Shown here: positions 43,999-52,262 of the stretch, in pieces
How positions within the stretch are numbered: the first letter of the stretch is position 1
Layout of the letters: every line of letters begins with the position of its first letter
DNA from: Mangrovicoccus sp. HB161399
Lineage (GTDB): Bacteria; Pseudomonadota; Alphaproteobacteria; Rhodobacterales; Rhodobacteraceae
DNA length: 64,000 nt
NCBI RefSeq assembly: GCF_013184745.1
Contig: NZ_JAATVU010000031.1
Span: 1 to 64,000 of the forward strand
Direction of reading: 5' to 3'
Notes under the pieces: model-generated
Told to the model about the DNA's origin: nothing
The model's input: only the letters and a program-made list of their open reading frames with translations
Database searches by the model: none
Translations under genes and position numbers: made by a program

Positions 43999-44969
43999 TG
44001 GTCCGCCTGCTGGTTGCCGGCAAGCTCCATCCCTCTGGCGAGGCGCGGCTGCGCGAGCTGGAGGCCGGGGGCGTCGAGGTCGACTATGTCGAGGAAGTCT
44101 CCGAACCCTCCTGCGCCGCGCGGATCGCGGAGGCGGATGCGCTGGTGATCCGGACCCAGCCGCTGTCTGCGGCGACCATCGCGAAGGCGGAGCGGCTGAA
44201 GGTCGTGTCGCGCCACGGGGTCGGCTACGACTCGGTCGATCTCGACGCGCTCAACGCCCGCGGCATCGCGCTGGCTGTCTGCGGCGACGTCAATTCGGTC
44301 TCGGTGGCCGAGCACGCGATGATGCAGATCCTTGCTGCCGCCAAGCGCACGCTGAAGGGCGATGCCGCGGTGCGCCATCCCGGCGAGTGGGGCTGGCGCA
44401 ACAAGCTGGAGCCGCGCGAGATCTCGGGGCGGAATCTGCTGATCCTGGGCTATGGCCGGATCGGGCGGCATGTCGCGCGGATGGCCGGCGGCTTCGGGAT
44501 GGCGATCCGCGCCTACGATCCCTATCTCGCCCGCACCGGCTGGCCCGAAGGGCCGGTCGAGCCGGTCACCGACCTGCAGGAGGGCCTGGGCTGGGCGGAT
44601 TTCCTGACCATCCACATCCCGCGCGGCGACGCGCCCCTGCTCGGCGCGGCGGAATTCGCTGCGATGAAGCCCGGCATCGTCATCTCGAACACCGCCCGCG
44701 GCGGCATCGTCTGCGAGGACGCGCTGGCCACGGCGCTGGCCTCGGGCCATGTCTCCGCCGCCGGGCTCGACGTGTTCGACGACGAGCCCCCGGTCGCGGG
44801 CGGGCCCTTCGCCAGCTGCGACACCGCCGTGCTGTCGCCCCATGTCGCGGGGCTGACCTATGAATGCTCGGAGCGCATGGCGCTCTCGGCGATCGGGAAC
44901 GCCATGGGCTTTCTCGACGGCACCATCGACCCGGCGCTGGTCGTCAACCGCATCCGCGCCTCCGCCTGA
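43998..44969 (+). CDS. D-2-hydroxyacid dehydrogenase
   Basis: A 323-residue NAD-dependent D-isomer-specific 2-hydroxyacid dehydrogenase (phosphoglycerate/hydroxypyruvate reductase type). The cofactor motif GYGRIGRHVARMAGGFGM is near residue 150. The catalytic Arg lies in SNTARGGIV, the Glu in FDDEPP and the His in LSPHVAGLT. The start overlaps the aldolase stop (TGATG). It may reduce a 2-oxoacid formed downstream of the aldolase, such as hydroxypyruvate. Confidence 0.92.
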   Translation: MVRLLVAGKLHPSGEARLRELEAGGVEVDYVEEVSEPSCAARIAEADALVIRTQPLSAATIAKAERLKVVSRHGVGYDSVDLDALNARGIALAVCGDVNSVSVAEHAMMQILAAAKRTLKGDAAVRHPGEWGWRNKLEPREISGRNLLILGYGRIGRHVARMAGGFGMAIRAYDPYLARTGWPEGPVEPVTDLQEGLGWADFLTIHIPRGDAPLLGAAEFAAMKPGIVISNTARGGIVCEDALATALASGHVSAAGLDVFDDEPPVAGGPFASCDTAVLSPHVAGLTYECSERMALSAIGNAMGFLDGTIDPALVVNRIRASA

Positions 44970-44978
44970 AGGACCATC

Positions 44979-46097
44979 ATGACTGCGAAACCCAAGCTCC
45001 GCATCGGGCTGATCGGCACCGGATTCATGGGCAAGGCCCATGTCTTCGGCTTCGCCTCCGCCCCCAAGGTCTTCGACCTGCCCATGGAGATCGAGCTGGC
45101 CTGCGTTGCCGACATCACCGAAGAGGCCGCCGCGAAGGCCGCTGCCGCCTTCGGCTTTGCCCGCGGCACCGCCGACTGGCGCGAGATGATCGCCGATCCC
45201 GGCATCGACGTGATCGACATCACCGCGCCCAACGCGCTGCACAAGGAGATGGCGCTGGCAGCCATCGCGGCCGGAAAGCATGTCTATTGCGAGAAGCCGC
45301 TGGCGCCGCTCGCCGCGGATGCCCGCGAGATGGCCGAGGCGGCGGAGGCGGCAGGGGTGAAGACGCAGGTCGGCTTCAACTATCTCTGCAACCCGATGCT
45401 GGGCTTGGCCAAGGAGATGATCGAGGGCGGCGAGCTGGGCGAGATCCGCGGCTATCGGGGCTTGCATGCCGAGGATTACATGGCCGATCCCATGGCCCCC
45501 TGGACCTTCCGGCATGATCCGGCAGGCGGCGGCGCGCTGGCGGATATCGGCAGCCACGCGCTGGCCACGGCCGAATACCTGCTGGGGCCGGTCACCGAGG
45601 TCATGGGCGATTGCGTCACGATGATCGCGGAACGGCCCGACGGACGCGGCGGCACCAAGGCGGTCGAGGTCGACGACGTGGGCCGCGCCTTCCTGCGCTT
45701 CGCCAATGGCGCGCAGGGCTCGGTCGAGGGCAACTGGATCGCGACGGGCCGCAAGATGCAGCATGATTTCGAGGTCTACGGCACCAGGGGCGCGCTGGCC
45801 TTCAGCCAGGAGCGGTTCTCGGAGCTGCATTTCTATTCCGCCGATGACGCGCCCGGCCGCCGCGGCTTCCGCCGGATCGAGGCCGCGCCCGAACATGCGC
45901 CCTATGGCCGGTTCTGCGTCGCGCCGGGACACCAGCTGGGCTTCAACGACCTCAAGGCGATCGAGGTCGCGGGCTATGTCTCTGCCATCGGCAGCGGCGG
46001 CGGGGAGCCGTTCAATTTCCGCAAGGGGCTGCGCATCCAGACGCTGGTGGAAACCATCCAGCAGTCCTCGAAGGAGCGCATCTGGAAACCCGTCTGA
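44979..46097 (+). CDS. Gfo/Idh/MocA-family oxidoreductase
   Basis: A 372-residue NAD(P)-dependent dehydrogenase. Rossmann motif GLIGTGFMGKAHVFGF, EKP motif CEKPLAPLA, and substrate-domain segments RHDPAGGGALADIGSHALA and FEVYGTRGALAF place it near scyllo-inositol/levoglucosan-type dehydrogenases. It starts 9 bp after the hydroxyacid dehydrogenase gene and ends the iolG operon at a strong bidirectional terminator. It may funnel a second inositol isomer into the pathway. Confidence 0.88.
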   Translation: MTAKPKLRIGLIGTGFMGKAHVFGFASAPKVFDLPMEIELACVADITEEAAAKAAAAFGFARGTADWREMIADPGIDVIDITAPNALHKEMALAAIAAGKHVYCEKPLAPLAADAREMAEAAEAAGVKTQVGFNYLCNPMLGLAKEMIEGGELGEIRGYRGLHAEDYMADPMAPWTFRHDPAGGGALADIGSHALATAEYLLGPVTEVMGDCVTMIAERPDGRGGTKAVEVDDVGRAFLRFANGAQGSVEGNWIATGRKMQHDFEVYGTRGALAFSQERFSELHFYSADDAPGRRGFRRIEAAPEHAPYGRFCVAPGHQLGFNDLKAIEVAGYVSAIGSGGGEPFNFRKGLRIQTLVETIQQSSKERIWKPV

Positions 46098-46119
46098 TCC
46101 CCGGCCACGCGACGGGAAG

Positions 46120-46149
46120 AGGCCCGGCAGGAGCGATCCTGCCGGGCCT
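46120..46149. terminator. bidirectional terminator, GCGA tetraloop
   Basis: A 13-bp perfect stem (AGGCCCGGCAGGA with TCCTGCCGGGCCT) closed by a GCGA tetraloop, with a TTCT tail on the plus strand. It sits in the 73-bp gap between converging operons and is the cleanest terminator in the window. Confidence 0.8.
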
Positions 46150-46170
46150 TCTGCCGCTCCGGGGAAAGGT

Positions 46171-47130
46171 TCAGATCGCCTGCAGCCGGAAATCCGCCGG
46201 CTCGACCGGCATGACGTTGCGCAGAAGCGCGACGGATTTCTCCAGACCTTCGACCGAGTTCAGAAGCACGTCCTCGTGCTCGATCGACAGCCAGCCGTCA
46301 TAGCCCGCCATCTTCAGTCGGTAGCAGAACTGCCGCCACCATTCCTCGCCATGGCCGATCCCGAGCGTGACATAGGACCAGCTGCGCGCCGGGATGTCGG
46401 TCAGCGAGCCGTTTTCCAGCAGCGAGGTCACCGCCTGCACCGGCGCGTTCAGCATCGTGTCCTTGGCATGGACATGATAGACGGCCTGCCCCAGCGCCTC
46501 GGCGGCGGCCAGCGGATCTGCGCCCATCCAGTGCAGGTGCGAGGGATCGAGATTGGCGCCGATCACCGGGCCGACCGCCCCGCGCAGCTTCAGCAGCGAC
46601 GGCACGTTGTAGACGCATTGGTTGCCATGCAGCTCCAGCGCGATCCGCTCGACCCCGCACTCCGCTGCCAGGGCCGCGATCTCCGTCCAGAACGGGACGA
46701 GCACGTCCTCCCACTGATAGCGCAGGATCGCCTGCGTCTCGGGCGGCCAGGAGGCGGTGACCCAGTTCGGCATTTCGTCGCCCGCACGCCCCGCAGGCAG
46801 GCCCGACATGGTGCAGACCTTGGTGATCCCCATTTCGCCCGCCAGCCGGATCGTGTCCTTCAGGCACTCCCCTTGGGCGGGCTGCGTCGGATGCAGCGGA
46901 TTGCCGTTGGCATTGAGCGAGATGACCTCCAGCCCGTGATCCGCCATCTTCGCCGCAAACTCCGCCTGCGCCGCCTTGCAGCCCAGCATCGCGTTCACGT
47001 CGAAATGCGGCGCGGTCGACCAGCCGCCGGTGTTGATCTCAAGCCCCTCGACGGCCATGCGCTGCGCATGGGACAGCACCGCGTCGAAATCCATGCCGCC
47101 GAGGCTGTCGGTGACGAATCCAAGTTTCAT
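46171..47130 (-). CDS. TIM-barrel sugar isomerase/epimerase
   Basis: A 319-residue xylose-isomerase-like TIM barrel of the AP-endonuclease-2 type. Likely metal ligands are Glu in IALELHGNQCVY, Asp/His in ANLDPSHLHWMG, His in VYHVHAKDT and Glu in WLSIEHEDVLLN. It belongs to the branch often found beside Gfo/Idh/MocA dehydrogenases and RbsB-type importers. It is the last gene of the leftward ABC operon and lies 11 bp after an IolG-like dehydrogenase, so it probably isomerises or epimerises that enzyme's keto product. Confidence 0.88.
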   Translation of the reverse strand: MKLGFVTDSLGGMDFDAVLSHAQRMAVEGLEINTGGWSTAPHFDVNAMLGCKAAQAEFAAKMADHGLEVISLNANGNPLHPTQPAQGECLKDTIRLAGEMGITKVCTMSGLPAGRAGDEMPNWVTASWPPETQAILRYQWEDVLVPFWTEIAALAAECGVERIALELHGNQCVYNVPSLLKLRGAVGPVIGANLDPSHLHWMGADPLAAAEALGQAVYHVHAKDTMLNAPVQAVTSLLENGSLTDIPARSWSYVTLGIGHGEEWWRQFCYRLKMAGYDGWLSIEHEDVLLNSVEGLEKSVALLRNVMPVEPADFRLQAI

Positions 47131-47141
47131 GATCGGGTCCT

Positions 47142-48146
47142 TCAGGAATAGAAATCCGGTTTCGCCATCATCTCGACCGGGGCCTTCGCGCCGCTGGCCA
47201 GCGCCTTCACCCCCGCCTCGCCCGCCACCGCGGCGGCATAGCCGTCCCAGGCCGAAGCCGCGATGGCCGAAGGCCGGCCGGTCACGGCGAAATCGAGGAA
47301 GGCGCGGTTCTGCAGCCGGTAGGCCTCGGCATAGCGGCGGCGCCAGTCGGCGGCATAGCGTTCGGCATGGGCGAGCTGCGAATTGTAGGTGGCATAGACG
47401 GGCGTGCTCATCATCACCGATCCCGCCTCCCCCACCAGCTCGCCGCGCACGTCATAGCCATAGGCGGCATTGTTGTTGATCTCGATATTGACGAGCTGCC
47501 CGGCGGCGGTCTCCAGCACCATCATCACCGGCGCGACCATGTCGTCCGACCGCTTGGGCTGGAAGGCCGAGATTGTCGCGTAATCCGTGCCGAGGACAAA
47601 TCGCACCACGTCGAATTCGTGCGAAGCCGAGTTGGTGATCGCCATCGGCCCGGTGAACCAGCTTCCGGGGCTGTCCACGTTGCGGTGGAAATTGTGCATC
47701 ATCAGCGCCCGGCCGATCTGGCCGCCGTCGAGCGCGGCCTTCATCTCGGTGTAGGAGCCGTCGAAGCGGCGCATGAAGCCGAGCTGCTCCAGCCGCTTTC
47801 CAGCGGCGATCTCGGCCTCCATCACCTCGATGCAGGCCGCCGATCCCGGCGCCAGCGGCTTCTCGCAGAGCACCGGCCTGTCCGCGGCGATGCAGGCCAG
47901 CGTCAGCGGCGCATGGGTCTCGTCGGGGCTGGCGATCAGCACCGCATCGACATCCGGACGCGCGATCACTGCCTCCGGGTCGGTCGCGACATCCGCCGCT
48001 CCATGTGCCTCGGCCACGGCCCGCGCCCGCTCCGCGGAGGCGTCGCAGATCACCTGCAGCGTGGCGCCGGGCAGGTCCTCGGCGATGATCCTCGCATGGT
48101 CGGCGCCCATGATCCCGGCGCCGATGACGGCAAGTCTGAGTGTCAT
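47142..48146 (-). CDS. inositol 2-dehydrogenase-like oxidoreductase
   Basis: A 334-residue Gfo/Idh/MocA dehydrogenase close to actinobacterial-type IolG. Rossmann motif VIGAGIMGADHARII, EKP motif CEKPLAPGS, and the signature segments LGFMRRFDGSYTEMK, NSASHEFDVVRFVLG and NNNAAYGYDVRGELVGE are typical of inositol dehydrogenases that accept myo- and other inositols. It differs from the rhizobial-type iolG at 40733, so the window carries two inositol dehydrogenase types. It follows the third ABC importer in the same operon, which suggests that importer carries an inositol. Confidence 0.88.
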   Translation of the reverse strand: MTLRLAVIGAGIMGADHARIIAEDLPGATLQVICDASAERARAVAEAHGAADVATDPEAVIARPDVDAVLIASPDETHAPLTLACIAADRPVLCEKPLAPGSAACIEVMEAEIAAGKRLEQLGFMRRFDGSYTEMKAALDGGQIGRALMMHNFHRNVDSPGSWFTGPMAITNSASHEFDVVRFVLGTDYATISAFQPKRSDDMVAPVMMVLETAAGQLVNIEINNNAAYGYDVRGELVGEAGSVMMSTPVYATYNSQLAHAERYAADWRRRYAEAYRLQNRAFLDFAVTGRPSAIAASAWDGYAAAVAGEAGVKALASGAKAPVEMMAKPDFYS

Positions 48147-48158
48147 TCGAAAGGTTTC

Positions 48159-49193
48159 CTAACGTTTCAGGGCCCAGGCCCGCAGCTTGCGGTCGCCGAG
48201 GGCGGCAAAGACGACGATCAGGCCGAGAAGCAGCATGAACCATTGCGGGCGCACGCCCATCACGACCAGATAGGACTGGATGGAGCTGAGCACGAAGGCC
48301 CCCATCACGGCGCCGATCAGCGAGATCCGCCCGCCCGCCAGCAGGCAGCCGCCGAGCACGCAGGAGGCGATCGCCTGCAGTTCCATCAGCCGGCCCATGG
48401 AGCCGTCGGCAAAGCCGAGCTTCCCGGCCTCGAGCGTGCCGCCGAGCGCGGCCAGCGCGCCGCAGAGGATGAAGGCCTGCAGCTTCACCCGGTCGACGCG
48501 GACGCCGCGGGAATGGGCGGAGGCGGCGGAGCCGCCGACCGCGAGCAACCGGTTGCCGTAGGGCATGAGCTTCAGCATCGCGGTCAGCACGATCAGCGCC
48601 GCCACCAGCCAGAAGACGCCGGTGTTGAACATGCCGATGCTGTCGCCGCCGAAGGCCGTGTACATCGCGCCGGATCGCATCTTGTAGGGCACCGAGAAGC
48701 TGAACCCGTCGGTCAGCGCGATGGCGATGCCGCGGAAGATCATGAGGGATCCCAGCGTGATGATGAGCGAGGGCGTGCCCGTGCGCGTCACCAGGAGCCC
48801 GTTGAAGGCGCCGATGGCGGCCCCCACCGCGACCGAGGCCAGCGCGGCCAGCGGCGGATCGATCTGCTGCACCAGCGACAGGTAGGTCAGCGCCCCCATG
48901 CCGAAGGTCGAGCCCACGGAAATGTCGATCTCGCCGGTGCCGATCACCAGGGCCACGCCCACCGACATCAGCCCGAGCGTCGCGGTGACCTGCAGGATCG
49001 TCCCGATGTTGTAGGCATTGGCCCAGCGGCCGTCCGACGTGGCCGAGAACACCAGGATCAGCAGCGCCGCGATCAGGAAGATGCCGATCTCGGCATGGCG
49101 GCTGACGGTCTTCTTGAAGCCCGCCACGGAAAGCGGGCTGCGCTTGGCGGCCCGGCGCTGCGCGGCGGTGTCGCTTGCGGCGGCGGCGACCAT
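48159..49193 (-). CDS. ABC sugar permease, RbsC type (second permease)
   Basis: A 344-residue inner-membrane permease with about ten hydrophobic spans. The CUT2 signature GTGEIDISVGSTFGMGA is near residue 90 and the glycine loop GGCLLAGGRISLIGAVMG is near residue 280. Its ATG overlaps the ATPase stop (TGATG), which I prefer to a GTG one codon upstream. With the permease at 49979 it probably forms a heterodimer, since one ATPase lies between the two. Confidence 0.92.
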   Translation of the reverse strand: MVAAAASDTAAQRRAAKRSPLSVAGFKKTVSRHAEIGIFLIAALLILVFSATSDGRWANAYNIGTILQVTATLGLMSVGVALVIGTGEIDISVGSTFGMGALTYLSLVQQIDPPLAALASVAVGAAIGAFNGLLVTRTGTPSLIITLGSLMIFRGIAIALTDGFSFSVPYKMRSGAMYTAFGGDSIGMFNTGVFWLVAALIVLTAMLKLMPYGNRLLAVGGSAASAHSRGVRVDRVKLQAFILCGALAALGGTLEAGKLGFADGSMGRLMELQAIASCVLGGCLLAGGRISLIGAVMGAFVLSSIQSYLVVMGVRPQWFMLLLGLIVVFAALGDRKLRAWALKR

Positions 49194-49963
49194 CACGCGG
49201 CCCCCCGCTTCTCGACCTTGCGGCCGCCCTGGCGGATGACTTCCTCCAGTTCGTCGGCCGTCATGTCGGTGGTCCTGGCGTCCTCGACCTTCTCGCCGTT
49301 CTCCATGATGACGATCCGGTCGGCGAGCTTGTGCACCTGGAAGATGTCATGGGTGATGTAGATGACCAGCAGCCCCTGCTCCTTCAGCTGCACCGCCAGC
49401 TCGTTGACATGTTCGCGCTCGCGCACGGAAAGGTGGTTGGTCGGCTCGTCCATGATGACGACGCGGTTCATGAATTCCACCGCACGGCCGATCTTGACCG
49501 ACTGCCGCTCGCCGCCCGAGAGCCGTTCGACCTCGTCATCGGCGCTGACATTGTCGCGCAGGCCGAATTCGCGGATCACCTTGCGGCTCTCGCCGCGCAT
49601 CTTGGCGAAATCGAGGAACGGGATGCCGAGGATCTTCCTCACCGGCTCGCGGCCCAGGTAGAAGTTCCGCGCGATCGAAAGGTTGTCGCAGAGCCCGACC
49701 GACTGCTGGATCGTCTCGATGCCGTTGTCGATGGCAAGCTTGGGGTGGAACTCCTTCACCTGCGTGCCGTCGAACCAGACCTCGCCCTTTGTGGGCTTGT
49801 GGATGCCGCAGAGCACGCGGATCAGCGTCGTCTTGCCCGCGCCGTTGTCGCCGACCAGCCCGACCAGCTCGCCCGCGTTGAAATCGACCGAGACGTCCTT
49901 CAGCGCATGGAAGGCGCCGAAATAGAGGTCGAGATTCTTCACCGATATCAGGGGATGTGCCAT
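49193..49963 (-). CDS. ABC sugar transporter ATPase, single-domain RbsA/FrcA type
   Basis: A 256-residue ATPase with one nucleotide-binding domain. Walker A GDNGAGKTT, signature RLSGGERQSVKIGRAV, Walker B VIMDEP, TNHLSVRER and H-loop YITHDIFQVH are present. It starts 15 bp after the first permease gene and is coupled to the second. The binding protein, two permeases and this ATPase make a complete importer. Confidence 0.93.
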   Translation of the reverse strand: MAHPLISVKNLDLYFGAFHALKDVSVDFNAGELVGLVGDNGAGKTTLIRVLCGIHKPTKGEVWFDGTQVKEFHPKLAIDNGIETIQQSVGLCDNLSIARNFYLGREPVRKILGIPFLDFAKMRGESRKVIREFGLRDNVSADDEVERLSGGERQSVKIGRAVEFMNRVVIMDEPTNHLSVREREHVNELAVQLKEQGLLVIYITHDIFQVHKLADRIVIMENGEKVEDARTTDMTADELEEVIRQGGRKVEKRGAA

Positions 49964-49978
49964 GGCGTCCTTCCTCCC

Positions 49979-50935
49979 TCAGACGCTGTGCCCGGCCATG
50001 CGGGCGAGTTTCTGGTTGAAGATGACGGCCACGATTAGCACGACACCCACGAAGGTGATGAACCACGAGCTCGGCGCGCCGAGCGCGATCAGCTCGTAGC
50101 GGAAGCTGGTGACGATGAAGGCGCCAAGAACCGCGCCGGTCAGCGAGCCGCGCCCGCCCGACAGCAGGCAGCCGCCGATCACCGCGGCCGAGATCGCCTC
50201 CAGCTCCATCAGGTCGCCGATGGTGACATGGGTCTGCGGCTGGTCGGCCAGCGTCAGAATGCCGGCGAAGCCCGCGAGTACAGAGCAGAGGACGAAGGCG
50301 GTGATCTTGACCCGCCCGGTCAGCACGCCGCGGCTGTCGGCGCTTTCCGCGCTGCCGCCCGTCGCCAGCAGGTGGTTGCCGAAGCGCGTCGCCCAGAGCA
50401 TCAGGTTCAGGACGGCGCCGATCGCGAGCATCCAGAAGACAGCGGCCTCCAGACCGAGGATCTCGCCGCCGAAGAGCCTCGTGACGACGGCATTGCGGGC
50501 CTCTTCCGGGAAGGCCTTCACCGAGCCGCCGGTCCAGACATAGATGATGCCGCGCACGGTGAAGAGCCCGCCCAGGGTGACGATCATCGAGGGCAGCCCG
50601 CCCTTGACGACGCCGAAGCCTTGCAGGAGCCCGATGGCGGCAGCGATGATCAGCGCGGCGATGATCGCGCCGGGCACGCCGAGCGCGGGCTGCAGCATGA
50701 TGAAGGCGATGCCCGCCAGCCCGTAGACCGAGCCGACGGACAGGTCGATCTCCTTCGTCATGATGACCAGGGCCTGGCCCATGGCGAGGATGCCGAGAAT
50801 GGATGTGTAGTGGATGACGTTCGACATGGTCTGGGCGGTCCACCAGCCCGAGAAGTCGATCAGCGAGAAGACGGCCAGCATCAGCGCGACGCCGATCACG
50901 GCGCCGAACCCCTGGCCCTTGACGAGATGTTTCAT
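49979..50935 (-). CDS. ABC sugar permease, RbsC type (first permease)
   Basis: A 318-residue inner-membrane permease with about eight to ten spans. The CUT2 signature TKEIDLSVGSVYGLAG is near residue 60 and GGCLLSGGRGSLTGAVLG near residue 255. I start it at MKHLVK, beside the first membrane span; an upstream extension would add 45 proline- and glycine-rich residues with no homology. It follows the binding-protein gene after a hairpin-containing gap. Confidence 0.91.
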   Translation of the reverse strand: MKHLVKGQGFGAVIGVALMLAVFSLIDFSGWWTAQTMSNVIHYTSILGILAMGQALVIMTKEIDLSVGSVYGLAGIAFIMLQPALGVPGAIIAALIIAAAIGLLQGFGVVKGGLPSMIVTLGGLFTVRGIIYVWTGGSVKAFPEEARNAVVTRLFGGEILGLEAAVFWMLAIGAVLNLMLWATRFGNHLLATGGSAESADSRGVLTGRVKITAFVLCSVLAGFAGILTLADQPQTHVTIGDLMELEAISAAVIGGCLLSGGRGSLTGAVLGAFIVTSFRYELIALGAPSSWFITFVGVVLIVAVIFNQKLARMAGHSV

Positions 50936-50966
50936 GGCAGGTCCTGGCAATGGCTGGAAAGGCGAA

Positions 50967-50993
50967 CCGCCCCGGGGGAAGAGGCCGGGGCGG
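50967..50993 (-). terminator. hairpin between binding-protein and permease genes
   Basis: CCGCCCCGG pairs with CCGGGGCGG across a 9-base loop in the 106-bp gap. It has the same placement as the hairpins at 7501, 19721 and 32788 in the other ABC operons. Confidence 0.5.
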
Positions 50994-51041
50994 CCCGGAG
51001 TCGGGGCGGCCGGCGGAATGCAGGCCGCTCCGGAGGGAGCC

Positions 51042-52073
51042 TCACCAGGTGTTCTGCTCGTCATACACATCGCCGAAGACCTTGCGGACCATGGTCTCCC
51101 AGTGGTCGATCGCGTCGGCGGTGATGACCGTCGGGCCGGTCAGGATGTCGGACTGGGGGGTGTAGCCCAGCTCGTGGTACCAGTAGAGCCACTCCATCGG
51201 CGCATAGCCCTGCAGCCAGAAGCCCTGGCTCGTCGAGGCCAGCACATGGCCCGCCTTGATGCCTTCGAGCGCGGCCGGCGAGGCATCGACGGTGATGATC
51301 GTCATGCCCTTGTCGTCGACATCGGGGTCCAGCCCCATGTCGTTGGCCACGCCCCAGGCCCAGGGCGCCGACCAGGGCGCGACGGTGAAGATGTAGTTGG
51401 TGTCCGGATTGGCCTGCAGATAGGATTGCAGCGTGTTGCGCGCGGTCGCGGGTTCGGCGCCGATGAACAGCTCCTCGAACTTGGCGCCGGCCGCCTCCAT
51501 GACCTCCTTCATGCCGGCGCAGCGCGCCTTCAGTCCCTGGTGGGCGCTGTCATGGCTGGCGCAGACGACGCGTTCGGGCATCGGGATCTCGCCCGCCTCC
51601 GCCTGTTCCAGCGCGTATTTTCCCAGTTCCTGGCCAGTCAGGTACTCGTCGCCGCCGACATAGGTCAGATAGGGGATGCGCTCGTCCTTCGGCCGCGGAT
51701 CGGCGATGTTGAAGGCGACGACCGGGATGCCGGACTCGATGGCCTTGCGCAGCGGACCTTCCAGCGCGTCGGAGGACACGATCGGCACGGCGATGCCGTC
51801 GGGGCGCGTCGCGATCGCCTGTTCCAGAAGCCGCACGAGCTCCTGGATGGAATACTGGTTGGTGGAGATGTATTCGGTGGTGACGTTCGGATAGCGCTTG
51901 GTGAACTCGTCCATCGACAGCGTCAGCCAGGCCATGTTCGGGTCGTTCGAACCGATATGCGAGACCATCACGAAACGGTAGCTGTCGTCGCTTTCCTGCG
52001 CTGCGGCCATGCTGCCGGCAAGCGCCGCCGTCGCCAGCGCAGCCGAGGCCGCCAGCGTTCTTGCAATTTTCAT
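51042..52073 (-). CDS. ABC sugar-binding protein, RbsB type
   Basis: A 343-residue periplasmic binding protein. The signal peptide (MKIARTLAASAALATAALAG) ends at MAAA before QESDDSYR. The mature part has FVMVSHIGSNDPNMAWLTLS, RPDGIAVPIVSSDALEG and VVCASHDSAHQGLKARCAG, all typical of the type I fold. A GGAGGAGGAAAC ribosome-binding site supports the start. Two permeases, an ATPase, an IolG-like dehydrogenase and a TIM-barrel enzyme follow. An inositol or similar cyclitol ligand is inferred from them. Confidence 0.92.
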   Translation of the reverse strand: MKIARTLAASAALATAALAGSMAAAQESDDSYRFVMVSHIGSNDPNMAWLTLSMDEFTKRYPNVTTEYISTNQYSIQELVRLLEQAIATRPDGIAVPIVSSDALEGPLRKAIESGIPVVAFNIADPRPKDERIPYLTYVGGDEYLTGQELGKYALEQAEAGEIPMPERVVCASHDSAHQGLKARCAGMKEVMEAAGAKFEELFIGAEPATARNTLQSYLQANPDTNYIFTVAPWSAPWAWGVANDMGLDPDVDDKGMTIITVDASPAALEGIKAGHVLASTSQGFWLQGYAPMEWLYWYHELGYTPQSDILTGPTVITADAIDHWETMVRKVFGDVYDEQNTW

Positions 52074-52093
52074 TGTTTCCTCCTCCAAGTTCG

Positions 52094-52109
52094 TGCAATG
52101 TTCATTGCA
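52094..52109. promoter_or_regulatory. TGCAAY-N4-RTTGCA operator (site 9)
   Basis: TGCAATGTTCATTGCA, with perfect arms, lies 21 bp before the start of the third binding-protein gene (leftward), beside a CATTAT -10-like box on that strand. Repression by steric block is likely. It also lies about 150 bp from the divergent LacI gene. Confidence 0.65.
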
Positions 52110-52150
52110 TAATGGGGAGGGGAGAGGAAAGGTTCGCGTTCGATCATTTT

Positions 52151-52167
52151 TGATGTGTTCGGCATCA
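52151..52167. promoter_or_regulatory. LacI-type operator 1 (TGATGT repeat)
   Basis: TGATGTGTTCGGCATCA is a 17-bp partial palindrome (TGATG...CATCA) in the gap between the divergent lacI and binding-protein genes. A near copy lies 81 bp to the right, and together they form a likely lacI autoregulatory pair. Confidence 0.6.
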
Positions 52168-52231
52168 TTTTATGCTGCATCTGCGAAAATTCGGCTTCCA
52201 TCTGGCCAAACCGGGCGGATTGCGGCAGCAA

Positions 52232-52248
52232 TGATGTGTTGGACATCA
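52232..52248. promoter_or_regulatory. LacI-type operator 2 (TGATGT repeat)
   Basis: TGATGTGTTGGACATCA is a better palindrome than operator 1 (TGATGT...ACATCA) and differs from it at only two positions. It lies 14 bp before the LacI start codon, so binding would block translation initiation or promoter clearance of lacI itself. Confidence 0.6.
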
Positions 52249-52262
52249 GAAATTGGATAGCC

